Assembly (NCBI GenBank): GCA_937919155.1
Contig: CALFPM010000095.1
Span: 1 to 6,936, forward strand
Length of the DNA stretch: 6,936 nt
Source: an uncultured Clostridia bacterium
GTDB lineage: Bacteria; Bacillota; Clostridia; Oscillospirales; Acutalibacteraceae
Reading direction: 5' to 3'
In this document: positions 1-6,445 of the stretch, piece by piece
How the letters are laid out: each line of letters begins with the position of its first letter
How positions within the stretch are numbered: the stretch's first letter is position 1
The notes under the pieces: generated by a model
What the model was told of the DNA's origin: nothing
The model's database searches: none
The model's input: only the letters and a program-made list of their open reading frames with translations
Program-made: the position numbers and the translations under genes

Positions 1-1
1 A

Positions 2-340
2 TTTAAAAGTATGATTAAATCCTGGTTCCAGGAAGGAACAGACTGGAAACAAAGCGTAAACAGTGATGTCAAAGCTATTTTAAGAGATGATTCAATACCT
101 GTAAGAGAAGATATATACTTAAATAAGGTTTATCACTATGGCGACAGAGTTGTTCACAGACGCGGAAACTGGTCCTTTGGCGTAAGTATGTCTTCATCAA
201 GAATAAAAATGTATGAAGGTATAAATAACGAAAATAAAAAGGGCTGGTATACAGGTTCGGGTGCAACTTTTATATATAATGATGACAGCCTTGACTGGAA
301 AGACCTTGACGGAGAAATAAAAATGAATTTTAAAGCATAA
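2..340 (+). pseudogene. Polysaccharide lyase family 8 fragment (partial, open at left edge, truncated 3')
   Basis: Interior piece of a secreted glycosaminoglycan or xanthan lyase (PL8), enzymes that cleave acidic polysaccharides by beta-elimination. The reading frame is open to the left edge, so the ATG at 11 is probably an internal methionine. The family signature is clear: residues 45-61 counted from that ATG (DRVVHRRGNWSFGVSMS), then SSRIKMYEGINNENKKGWYTG (residues 62-82), matching the PL8 pattern of an MSSSRI-like stretch followed by IN-x-EN-x-KGWYTG-x-G in the central beta domain. From family knowledge, the catalytic His and Tyr lie upstream in the alpha-helical domain and are not here. 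After FIYNDD (residues 88-93) the similarity I recognise ends, and the frame stops 16 residues later, although real PL8 proteins continue for several hundred residues. The piece is AT-richer than the next gene. It is a broken gene or a piece joined by assembly. Family call fairly sure; exact substrate cannot be told. Confidence 0.72.
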
Positions 341-345
341 GGAGA
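285..345. other. Probable left breakpoint: lyase similarity ends
   Basis: Recognisable PL8 protein similarity ends near 285-290, the frame stops at 340, and a normal clostridial-looking gene with its own ribosome binding site begins at 352. The last 16 codons of the frame (from about 290) do not look like PL8 and may belong to the DNA that natively precedes the membrane-protein gene. The exact join cannot be placed from the sequence alone. Confidence 0.45.
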
Positions 346-351
346 ATCTTT

Positions 352-1842
352 ATGGAAGTTTTGAATGTCAGAAGACTTACTCCGAGCGTTAAAGCTTTGC
401 TTGTGATGACCTGCGCGGTTATGTGCGGCTTTATGTGGCGCGTAAGAGGCACTCACGGCTGGGGTTCTATGTGGGGTATGTTTGCGGTGGGCGTGACACT
501 CGTCCTTTTCATCTTTGCGTTTTTCGGCAATCGCAAGAAAATGAGCCTTGAGGCAATTCCCGTTGCGGTTATTTTGCTTGGCATTACCAACGGCGGATGG
601 GGAACTCTCAATTCCCAGATGGGCGGTTACCTTGGCAGTACGGTGCCTTTCACGGGCGAAGAAGCTGTTGCGGTAACGGAAATCAGTCCTTGGTCAGGTA
701 TGGCGGCAATGCTGCTTCTCGGCTTTGGCTGGATGCCGCTTTTTGCAATGTTTATCGGCACTCTTTTTTCAAAGAAAGAATATAAGATCTGGCATTACAT
801 AACACTCATTGCCGTTTTCTATGCAGTGGTTTACATCTTCCAGTTCTTTGTTGCCCATTACATTGCACCTTTTGTCAACTCTGAGGCGGTTGAAGCTTTC
901 AAGCTTGGTCTTGCAGACAGAGGTCACGAAATGTCACCCATGATGGCTTACATCAAAAATCTCGGCAACGAATCATGGTTCAAGAAAATTCCTTACGGCA
1001 GAAACTACTACGCAACCGTCAGAATTATTTCTTATTCCGCATCGGCACTTGTGCTTTCTCTTTCACTGCTTATTGCGAAGAAAGACAAGGTTGCGGCTTT
1101 CCTTTCGTTCGCAATTAACCTTATCAGTGCCGTTTCAATCACCCTTGCGGATGTTGTTATGGTAATGGATTCGGACAGAGGATTTTTCGCAAACGTAAAT
1201 AACATTCCCCGTTTTCTTCAGGGCAGCAACTGGTCACTGTGGGAATATCTGACAGGCTTCCTGCTGGGCTTCGGCATTATGCTTCTGTTTGTGTGCCTGC
1301 CCAAGAGCATTGCGGGAGGTGAGGGTGATTTCGACTACACTCTGCCCCTGAAAAACCGCAAACTTTATGCCGCATACAGCGCAGTGCTGACTCTCTTTGC
1401 CACATTCGTTGTGACCGTTGCAAGACCTGCCGGAATGAGAATTTCCGAGCTTGTTCTTTACAAAGGCTGGTCTGATAATGAAGATTTGATTACATATGTT
1501 TCAATTGCCGTGCTTTGTGTTATCGGCATAATTCCCTGCGCAATTATCGCAAAGAAGAATGTTATCAAGAGAGAATTGCCCAACCTTTTCAATATGAGAA
1601 CAGAGGATTTCTGCCTCAGGGCAATTCCTGTTTATTTCCTTATAACAGCCGTTCTCTATTTTGTTCTCGGTGATTCCGCGATTTATTTCGCCGTGCCTTT
1701 TGCAGAAATGAAAAGCTTCGCATCATTCCTTGAAATGATACGAAGCGGTCAGATTCTTATTCCTGCAATTATGGTTGTCAGCTTTATTGTGTTCAATATT
1801 CTCTATCTTGCAGTTTCTAAAAAAGCTGTCAAGAAAAAATGA
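352..1842 (+). CDS. Polytopic membrane protein of unknown function, 496 aa
   Basis: I do not recognise this family. The start at 352 is well supported: AAGGAGA at 339-345 sits 6 bases upstream of the ATG. The protein is very hydrophobic, with about 11-12 likely membrane segments (rough residues 12-28, 42-59, 67-80, 115-138, 146-172, 221-242, 247-271, 295-317, 338-357, 379-400, 422-440, 468-488) and no cleavable signal peptide evident. Loops and ends are rich in Lys/Arg, including a C-terminal KKAVKKK tail that would be cytoplasmic. Striking Trp/Gly-rich motifs occur: WRVRGTHGWGSMWGM (29-43), NGGWGTLNSQMGGYLG (80-95), LLLGFGWMPLF (121-131) and NWSLWEYLTGFLLGFG (293-308). Polar residues inside membrane regions (Arg30, Arg32, His35, Asn80, Asn87, Glu298) suggest a transporter or a membrane enzyme rather than a plain scaffold, but this is inference. 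A polysaccharide-related role from the upstream lyase piece should not be assumed, because that piece may not be native here. Confidence 0.85.
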   Translation: MEVLNVRRLTPSVKALLVMTCAVMCGFMWRVRGTHGWGSMWGMFAVGVTLVLFIFAFFGNRKKMSLEAIPVAVILLGITNGGWGTLNSQMGGYLGSTVPFTGEEAVAVTEISPWSGMAAMLLLGFGWMPLFAMFIGTLFSKKEYKIWHYITLIAVFYAVVYIFQFFVAHYIAPFVNSEAVEAFKLGLADRGHEMSPMMAYIKNLGNESWFKKIPYGRNYYATVRIISYSASALVLSLSLLIAKKDKVAAFLSFAINLISAVSITLADVVMVMDSDRGFFANVNNIPRFLQGSNWSLWEYLTGFLLGFGIMLLFVCLPKSIAGGEGDFDYTLPLKNRKLYAAYSAVLTLFATFVVTVARPAGMRISELVLYKGWSDNEDLITYVSIAVLCVIGIIPCAIIAKKNVIKRELPNLFNMRTEDFCLRAIPVYFLITAVLYFVLGDSAIYFAVPFAEMKSFASFLEMIRSGQILIPAIMVVSFIVFNILYLAVSKKAVKKK

Positions 1843-2479
1843 TTTTCCTGATTTCTTCCGCACTGTCGGCAAGATAGGTTGCGCCTGCGTTCTGCAGTTC
1901 TTCCTTGCTGCCGAAGCCGAAAGTTACGCCTATGCTGTCAATGCCTGCACCTTTTGCGCCGTCAATGTCAAAGTAGCGGTCGCCAATCATAACTGCCCTG
2001 CTTTTCTCAATGCCTGAACGGCTTACGGCGCGTTCAACAAGTGCGGTTTTGCTTTCGGGTGCCTTGTCACTTTCAGGTGCGGAAATATAGTCAAAAAGAC
2101 TGTCCATTTTAAGAAAATCAAGGATTTTCATAATGAAATTTTCGGGTTTTGAGCTTGCTATTGCCAGCTTGATGCCCGATTTTTTCATATCTTCCATCAG
2201 CTTTTGCATACCGTCATAGATTTTCAGCTGATAAATTCCGCTTTCAACATAACGCTCTCTGTACTTTTCAACCGCTTTTGCGCTATCTTCATCCGATAAA
2301 TCAAGAGCTCGCTTGAATGAAGAAAAAACGGGTGGTCCGATGAATGTGTGAATCACTTCTTCGGGCAGGGGATCAAAACCCATTGCTTCGATTGCATACC
2401 GCACCGAACTGAAGATTCCCTCACCTGTGTCGGCAATTGTGCCGTCAAAATCAAGCAAAACACAGTCATATTTTATCAT
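1829..2479 (-). CDS. HAD-superfamily hydrolase, phosphoglycolate phosphatase-like (subfamily IA)
   Basis: Cytosolic Mg-dependent phosphatase of 216 aa, the usual size for the Gph/PpaX/5'-nucleotidase-like branch. All four HAD motifs are visible: motif I LLDFDGTIADT (nucleophile Asp10, acid/base Asp12), motif II in IASSKPE (Ser109), motif III Lys144 in the ESKTALVER stretch, and motif IV MIGDRYFDIDGAKGAGI with Asp167 and Asp171. The helical cap lies between about residues 16 and 82. The GFGSKEEL stretch (188-195) followed by AGATYLADS is typical of the PGP-like subgroup. Substrate cannot be assigned: phosphoglycolate, pyrophosphate or a nucleotide are all possible. The start ATG (2477-2479) has GGGGGA at 2489-2494 on the minus strand, 9 bases away, and a good promoter upstream. 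Its last 14 bases overlap the convergent membrane-protein gene, with no terminator hairpin visible between them. Confidence 0.93.
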   Translation of the reverse strand: MIKYDCVLLDFDGTIADTGEGIFSSVRYAIEAMGFDPLPEEVIHTFIGPPVFSSFKRALDLSDEDSAKAVEKYRERYVESGIYQLKIYDGMQKLMEDMKKSGIKLAIASSKPENFIMKILDFLKMDSLFDYISAPESDKAPESKTALVERAVSRSGIEKSRAVMIGDRYFDIDGAKGAGIDSIGVTFGFGSKEELQNAGATYLADSAEEIRKIIFS

Positions 2480-2515
2480 TGCAAAAAATCCCCCGATAAA
2501 TGAACGTTTTTATGG

Positions 2516-2544
2516 ATTATATCACACATAAAAAAGCCGTTCAA
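2516..2544 (-). promoter_or_regulatory. Sigma-A-type promoter for the HAD phosphatase gene
   Basis: Read on the minus strand: -35 TTGAAC (2539-2544), a 17-base spacer, and a perfect -10 TATAAT (2516-2521) preceded by TGA, giving an extended -10. Predicted transcription start is near 2509, leaving a leader of roughly 30 bases that contains the ribosome binding site. The site is back to back with the plus-strand promoter at 2558-2586. Confidence 0.66.
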
Positions 2545-2557
2545 TAATTATTTTTCA

Positions 2558-2586
2558 TTTACTTTTCTAAAATAATATGATATACT
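2558..2586 (+). promoter_or_regulatory. Sigma-A-type promoter for the aminotransferase-trpS operon
   Basis: -35 TTTACT (2558-2563), a 17-base spacer, and -10 TATACT (2581-2586) with TG one base upstream (2578-2579), an extended -10. Expected start is near 2593, giving a leader of about 48 bases, which is too short for a T-box or other large riboswitch. So trpS expression here does not seem to use a T-box, at least from this promoter. Confidence 0.6.
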
Positions 2587-2640
2587 TACAATATTATAGA
2601 CAAAAATAGTGTTATTATCCCCGAAAGGACTGAAAAACTG

Positions 2641-3819
2641 ATGGAATATAATTTTGCAAAGGGTGTGGCATCTCTCAAACCTTCGATTATCAGAGAGATT
2701 CTCAAAAGCTCGGGCAACACAATTCCTCTTGCCGCAGGCAATCCCGCACCCGATGCTTTTCCCGTTGACGATATAAAGAAAATTGTTAATGAAATTTTTG
2801 AGGCAGACCCCATTCTTGCTTTGCAGTACGGTGTCAGCGAGGGTTACACACCTCTTATCGAAAAGCTGACCGAGCTTGCAAAAAGCCGTTACGGTGTTGG
2901 CAGTGAAAATGACGGTCTGATTGTTGTGAGCGGTGCTCAGCAGGTTATGAGCCTTATGAGTCAGTGCTTTATCAATTACGGTGACTGCATTCTCTGTGAA
3001 GAGCCCTCATTCATCGGCTCGCTCAACTGCTTCAGAAGCTACGGCGCAAAGCTCAGCGGTGTGCCTGTTGACAGTGACGGTATGAATATTGCCGCACTTG
3101 AAGAAAAGCTTAAAACTGAAGAAAATGTTAAGTTCATTTATACAATCCCCAATTTCCAGAATCCTGCAGGCGTAACAATGTCCCTTGAAAAGAGAAAGGC
3201 AGTTTATGAGCTTGCAAAGAAATACGGAGTGCTTATCCTTGAGGATAACCCTTACGGTGACCTTCGTGTTTCAGGCGAAAATGTGCCTGCAATCAAGAGT
3301 CTTGATGAGGACGGAATTGTTGTTTATGCAGGTTCATTCTCAAAGATTGTTGCTCCCGGCATAAGAGTCGGCTATGCCCTTGCTCCCAAGGAGATTATTG
3401 CAAAGCTGACCGTTGCAAAGCAGACTCAGGATGTTCACACACCGCTGATTTCACAGCTTGTTGTTTATAAGTGGCTTACCGAATATGATTTTGAGGGTCA
3501 CATCAACAAAATCAGAGAAATATATAAGCGTAAGCTTAACCTGCTTTGCGATTGCGTTGATAAGGAGCTTTCCGATTTCCTTACATATCACAGACCCGAG
3601 GGCGGACTTTTTGTCTGGGCGAAGCTTAATGACGGCATTGATATGCTTGATTTCTGCCGCAAGGCAAGTGCCGCAGGTGTTTCCGTTGTTCCCGGCAATG
3701 CTTTTATGGTTGACGGCGACAAGGAATGCAGCTACATCCGAATGAATTTCTCAACACCCTCCGATGAGGCTATCGTCAAGGGCGTTAAGATTCTCGGTGA
3801 GGTTGCACGCGCATTATAA
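2641..3819 (+). CDS. PLP-dependent aminotransferase, class I/II fold (2-aminoadipate / MocR-type aminotransferase group)
   Basis: Cytosolic fold-type I aminotransferase of 392 aa that moves an amino group between an amino acid and a 2-oxo acid using pyridoxal phosphate. Visible landmarks: the N-terminal AAGNPAPDAFP (31-41), QYGVSEGYTPLIEKL (62-76), the cofactor-contact stretch VSGAQQ (96-101), IPNFQNPAGVTMS (169-181) with Asn174, the EDNPYGDLR motif (201-209) with Asp202 and Tyr205, and the Schiff-base Lys235 in GSFSKIVAPGIRVGY (231-245), with Arg242 in the phosphate-binding position. Arg367 in YIRMNFS fits the substrate carboxylate contact. The pattern matches the LysN / aromatic aminotransferase / MocR C-terminal group, but there is no GntR DNA-binding domain, so it is an enzyme and not a regulator. 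AAAGGA at 2624-2629 precedes the start by 11 bases. It is first in an operon with trpS, 19 bases downstream. Aromatic, branched-chain or aminoadipate substrates are all possible. Confidence 0.93.
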   Translation: MEYNFAKGVASLKPSIIREILKSSGNTIPLAAGNPAPDAFPVDDIKKIVNEIFEADPILALQYGVSEGYTPLIEKLTELAKSRYGVGSENDGLIVVSGAQQVMSLMSQCFINYGDCILCEEPSFIGSLNCFRSYGAKLSGVPVDSDGMNIAALEEKLKTEENVKFIYTIPNFQNPAGVTMSLEKRKAVYELAKKYGVLILEDNPYGDLRVSGENVPAIKSLDEDGIVVYAGSFSKIVAPGIRVGYALAPKEIIAKLTVAKQTQDVHTPLISQLVVYKWLTEYDFEGHINKIREIYKRKLNLLCDCVDKELSDFLTYHRPEGGLFVWAKLNDGIDMLDFCRKASAAGVSVVPGNAFMVDGDKECSYIRMNFSTPSDEAIVKGVKILGEVARAL

Positions 3820-3838
3820 TTCAGAAAGGTAAATCAAA

Positions 3839-4849
3839 ATGGAAAATACAACACCCGAAAAAAAGCCTGTAGTGCTCAGTATGATTCAGCCCACATCGAT
3901 TCCAACTCTGGGCAATTATCTTGGAGCACTTAAAAATTGGAAAAAGATGAGCGATGACTACAACTGCCTTTATGCCGTTGCGGACCTTCACGCTCTCACA
4001 ATTCATCCCGAGCCTGCAAAGCTCCGTCAGCAGATTCTTGAAATGTATGCAATTATGCTTGCAGTTGGTCTTGACCCCGAAAAGAACATTGTGTTCCTCC
4101 AGAGTCAGGTTGCGGCTCATGCAGAGCTTGCATGGATTCTTGATTGCTACACACAGTTCGGTGAGGCATCAAGAATGACACAGTTCAAGGAAAAGTCGCA
4201 GAAGCACGCAGATAACGTCAATGTGGGACTTTTCGCATATCCCGTGCTTATGGCGGCTGATATCCTGCTTTATCAGGCAAACTTTGTTCCCATCGGTGCA
4301 GACCAGAAGCAGCACCTTGAGCTTGCCCGTGACATTGCAAACCGCTTCAATTCACTCCGCGGCAACACATTCACCCTGCCTGAGCCTTTCATCGGCAAGG
4401 TCGGTGCAAGAGTTATGAGCCTTCAGGACCCCACCCAGAAGATGTCCAAGAGCGACCCCAACCCCAAGGCATCCGTTTCTCTGCTTGATCCTCCCGAGGT
4501 TATCCTCAAGAAGTTCAAGTCAGCGGTTACAGACAGCGAGGCTTGCGTGCGCTATGCAGACGGCAAGGACGGCATCAACAACCTTATGGCTATTTACTCC
4601 TGTTGCACAGGTCTTGACTACGAAGCAATCGAAAAGGAATTTGAGGGCAAGGGCTACGGCGACTTTAAGGTCAAGGTTGCAGAGGCTGTTATTGAAGAAC
4701 TTCGTCCTGTTCAGGATGAATACAAGCGTCTGATTGCGGATAAGCAGTATCTCCTTGATACCGCCGCTGCAGGTGCAGAGAAAGCATCGCGCATTGCATA
4801 CCGCACACTCACAAAAGCCAAGAAAAAAGTCGGACTTTTGCTCGGTTAA
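3839..4849 (+). CDS. trpS: Tryptophanyl-tRNA synthetase
   Basis: Class Ic aminoacyl-tRNA synthetase that activates tryptophan with ATP and charges tRNA-Trp; cytosolic homodimer in known members. The 336-aa length is normal for bacterial TrpRS. The HIGH-equivalent is IQPTSIPTLGNYLGAL (16-31), with T23-L24-G25-N26 in the ATP-binding place. The tryptophan-pocket block LFAYPVLMAADILLYQ (131-146) keeps the Tyr, Met and Asp (134, 138, 141) that correspond to Tyr125, Met129 and Asp132 of the Geobacillus enzyme. The block VPIGADQKQHLEL follows, with GADQ where many members have GEDQ. The KMSKS loop is intact at 201-205 (QKMSKSDPN). The KSAVTDS and GKGYGDFK stretches are also typical. One small departure is Ser20, where the family usually has Gly (QPTG/QPSG). 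The start has AAAGG at 3825-3829, 9 bases upstream. It is cotranscribed with the aminotransferase, 19 bases upstream. No clear terminator follows. Confidence 0.97.
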   Translation: MENTTPEKKPVVLSMIQPTSIPTLGNYLGALKNWKKMSDDYNCLYAVADLHALTIHPEPAKLRQQILEMYAIMLAVGLDPEKNIVFLQSQVAAHAELAWILDCYTQFGEASRMTQFKEKSQKHADNVNVGLFAYPVLMAADILLYQANFVPIGADQKQHLELARDIANRFNSLRGNTFTLPEPFIGKVGARVMSLQDPTQKMSKSDPNPKASVSLLDPPEVILKKFKSAVTDSEACVRYADGKDGINNLMAIYSCCTGLDYEAIEKEFEGKGYGDFKVKVAEAVIEELRPVQDEYKRLIADKQYLLDTAAAGAEKASRIAYRTLTKAKKKVGLLLG

Positions 4850-4887
4850 TCGCCTAAAATCACGAATTTTTTGTTAAATACGCCAAA

Positions 4888-4905
4888 ATTGCATAAATAT
4901 TCAGA
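4888..4905 (+). promoter_or_regulatory. Candidate ARG box (arginine repressor operator), upstream copy
   Basis: ATTGCATAAATATTCAGA fits the ArgR/AhrC operator pattern TGnAT-wwww-ATnCA at every fixed position (TGCAT-AAAT-ATTCA). It lies just upstream of the argG -35, where a repressor of arginine synthesis would act. The site is AT-rich, so a chance match is possible; its place before an arginine biosynthesis gene makes it more credible. Confidence 0.5.
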
Positions 4906-4911
4906 AAACAC

Positions 4912-4939
4912 TTGAATTTTTGAATATTCGATGTATAAT
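4912..4939 (+). promoter_or_regulatory. Sigma-A-type promoter for argG
   Basis: -35 TTGAAT (4912-4917), a 16-base spacer, and a perfect -10 TATAAT (4934-4939). Expected start is near 4946, about 29 bases before the argG ATG. A TGAAT half-site of the ARG-box type overlaps the -35, and a GAATATTC palindrome (4922-4929) sits in the spacer. Confidence 0.66.
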
Positions 4940-4940
4940 T

Positions 4941-4958
4941 AATGCATAAAAATAAACA
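4941..4958 (+). promoter_or_regulatory. Candidate second ARG box over the argG transcription start
   Basis: TGCAT-AAAA-ATAAA (4943-4956) fits the ARG-box pattern TGnAT-wwww-ATnCA with one mismatch (A for C in the right half). It repeats the TGCATAAA found in the upstream box (4890-4897) and covers the predicted transcription start. Two boxes flanking a promoter would suit repression by an ArgR hexamer. Weaker than the upstream copy. Confidence 0.33.
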
Positions 4959-4974
4959 CGAACGGAGAATTATT

Positions 4975-6210
4975 ATGAAAGAAATCAAAAAAGTTGTTCT
5001 CGCTTATTCAGGCGGTCTTGATACATCAATCATCATTCCCTGGCTTAAGGAAAACTACAACAATTGTGAAGTTATTGCTGTTTCAGGTGACGTTGGTCAG
5101 GGCACAGAGCTTGACGGTCTTGAGGAAAAGGCAATCAAAACAGGCGCATCAAAGCTTTATATTGAAAACCTTCAGGATGAGTTCGTAAGCGACTATATTT
5201 TCCCCACACTCAAGGCAGGCGCAGTTTATGAGAAGGAATATCTTCTCGGCACATCATTTGCACGCCCCATCATCGCAAAGAGAATTGTTGAAATTGCAAA
5301 GGCTGAAGGCGCAGATGCTATCTGCCACGGCTGCACAGGTAAGGGTAACGACCAGGTAAGATTTGAGCTCACAATCAAGGCTTTTGCTCCCGAGATGGAA
5401 ATCATCGCTCCCTGGAGAATCTGGGACATCAAGTCACGTGAAGAAGAAATCGAATATGCAGAGGCACACAACATTCCTCTTAAGATTAACCGTGAAACAA
5501 ACTATTCAAAGGACAAGAACCTCTGGCACCTTTCACACGAAGGTCTTGACCTTGAAGATCCCGCAAACGAGCCTCAGTACCTCAAGGAAGGCTTCCTTGA
5601 AATGGGTGTAGCTCCCGAAGCAGCTCCCGACAAGCCCACATACGTTACAATCTCCTTCGAGAAGGGTGTTCCCGTAGCTCTTGACGGTGTCAAGATGGGC
5701 GGCGTTGAGATGATTACAAAGCTCAACGAAATCGGCGGTGCAAACGGCATCGGTCTTTGCGACCTTGTTGAGAACAGACTTGTCGGTATGAAGTCCCGTG
5801 GTGTTTACGAGAATCCCGCAGGCTCCATCCTCTACAAGGCTCATCAGGTTCTCGAGACAATCACTCTCGACCGTGACACACAGCACTACAAAGAGATGGT
5901 TGCTCTCCGTTTTGCAGAGCTTGTTTACTTCGGTCAGTGGTACACACCCCTTCGTGAGGCTATCAGCGCATTCGTTGACAAGACTCAGGAAACAGTTACA
6001 GGTGACGTTAAGCTCAAGCTCTACAAGGGCAACATGATCAACGCAGGCGTATGGAGCGACTACTCCCTCTACTCCGAAGAACTTGCAACATTCGACGAAG
6101 ACAACGTTTACAACCAAGCAGATGCTACAGGCTTTATCAACTTATTCGGTCTCCCGATTACAGTTAAAGCTAAGCTTGATAAGAAAGCCGGCAGAAAGTG
6201 CGCATACTAA
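4975..6210 (+). CDS. argG: Argininosuccinate synthase
   Basis: Catalyses ATP-dependent joining of citrulline and aspartate to argininosuccinate, the penultimate step of arginine synthesis; a cytosolic homotetramer in characterised members. The 411-aa length is normal. The N-type ATP pyrophosphatase P-loop is at residues 10-18 (AYSGGLDTS). Other family blocks: GTSFARPIIAK (92-102), HGCTGKGNDQVRFEL (118-132), APWR (145-148) before the RETNYSKDKNLWHLSHEGL region (173-191, substrate-binding), VENRLVGMKSRGVYE (265-279) and NAGVWS (356-361). I chose the ATG at 4975 because GGAG lies at 4964-4967, 7 bases upstream, and the protein then starts MKEIKKVVLAYSGG as in the family; a frame-open ATG at 4942 lies at the predicted transcription start and lacks a binding site. 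Regulation by arginine is suggested by the ARG-box matches. argH, often next to argG, is not seen downstream, where the sequence changes character. Confidence 0.97.
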   Translation: MKEIKKVVLAYSGGLDTSIIIPWLKENYNNCEVIAVSGDVGQGTELDGLEEKAIKTGASKLYIENLQDEFVSDYIFPTLKAGAVYEKEYLLGTSFARPIIAKRIVEIAKAEGADAICHGCTGKGNDQVRFELTIKAFAPEMEIIAPWRIWDIKSREEEIEYAEAHNIPLKINRETNYSKDKNLWHLSHEGLDLEDPANEPQYLKEGFLEMGVAPEAAPDKPTYVTISFEKGVPVALDGVKMGGVEMITKLNEIGGANGIGLCDLVENRLVGMKSRGVYENPAGSILYKAHQVLETITLDRDTQHYKEMVALRFAELVYFGQWYTPLREAISAFVDKTQETVTGDVKLKLYKGNMINAGVWSDYSLYSEELATFDEDNVYNQADATGFINLFGLPITVKAKLDKKAGRKCAY

Positions 6211-6445
6211 GAGACGTAGTAAAATGTGCCGACCACATAAGGCAATAAAAAATGCATATACAAAAGAAGAAAATGCAAATATCGAAGTTTATATAACAAA
6301 TCTTCCGTCTGCACCATATATCGAATTGGCACAAATTACATGTGATGATACTGAAGATGATTGGTGTTTAAAACAAATCAAAATAAAAGCAAGAGAAATT
6401 ATTGAAAAATCAAAATAAATTGATTTCTTTTTCATAAGTATCACC
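6211..6445. other. Probable right breakpoint zone between argG and the helicase piece
   Basis: Between the argG stop (6210) and the point where helicase similarity ends (about 6445) lie roughly 235 AT-rich bases with no clear gene, promoter or terminator apart from the doubtful short frame at 6224-6418. Helicase similarity stops abruptly in mid-domain here. One or two joins seem to fall in this zone, one near 6440 and perhaps another just after argG. No inverted repeats, target-site duplication or transposase remnant was noticed. Confidence 0.45.
6224..6418 (+). CDS. Short hypothetical open frame, probably a gene fragment
   Basis: A 64-codon frame from ATG 6224 with no convincing ribosome binding site, so the true start may be missing. 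It is distinctly more AT-rich than argG. The protein is polar and soluble-looking, with no signal peptide or membrane segment. The stretch NIEVYITNLPSAPYIELAQI (residues 19-38), followed by a charged helix (LKQIKIKAREIIEKSK), faintly recalls small bacterial lipoprotein domains in which a strand pair (YxEIAxI) is followed by a helix with AREIGADAI. Here the frame stops just after AREI, where that pattern would continue. This resemblance is from memory and weak. The frame also runs back into argG in another reading frame, which is only a shadow. It may be a remnant of a gene cut at both ends. Confidence 0.35.
   Translation: MCRPHKAIKNAYTKEENANIEVYITNLPSAPYIELAQITCDDTEDDWCLKQIKIKAREIIEKSK

Noticed and set aside
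154..456. 100-codon minus-strand frame across the lyase fragment and the start of the membrane gene
   Set aside because: It spans the suspected join and both plus-strand coding regions, with no ribosome binding site or recognisable motif; a shadow frame.
2587..2640. T-box or tryptophan-responsive leader before the aminotransferase-trpS operon
   Set aside because: The leader from the predicted start is only about 48 bases, with no specifier stem, antiterminator or T-box consensus.
3821..4120. 99-codon minus-strand frame antisense to the trpS 5' end
   Set aside because: Complement of a clear TrpRS N-terminus including its ATP-binding motif; no independent support.
4850..4887. Rho-independent terminator after trpS
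   Set aside because: There is a run of T residues (4867-4872) but no stable GC-rich hairpin before it; only a weak wobble-paired palindrome near the trpS stop.
4942..4974. Upstream ATG extending argG by 11 codons
   Set aside because: It lies at the predicted transcription start, has no ribosome binding site, and adds residues not typical of the family; ATG 4975 has GGAG at the right distance.
5533..6117. 194-codon open frame antisense to argG
   Set aside because: Fully inside the strongly supported argG gene on the other strand, Cys/Val-rich with no recognisable domain; it exists because the argG codons used leave few antisense stops.
6083..6223. 5' extension of the small frame at 6224-6418 back into argG
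   Set aside because: This part is argG read in a different frame; it only makes the small frame look longer.
6224..6256. Possible terminator hairpin after argG (TGCC ... GGCA followed by A-rich DNA)
   Set aside because: Only a 4-base stem with a 10-base loop and no T run; too weak to call.
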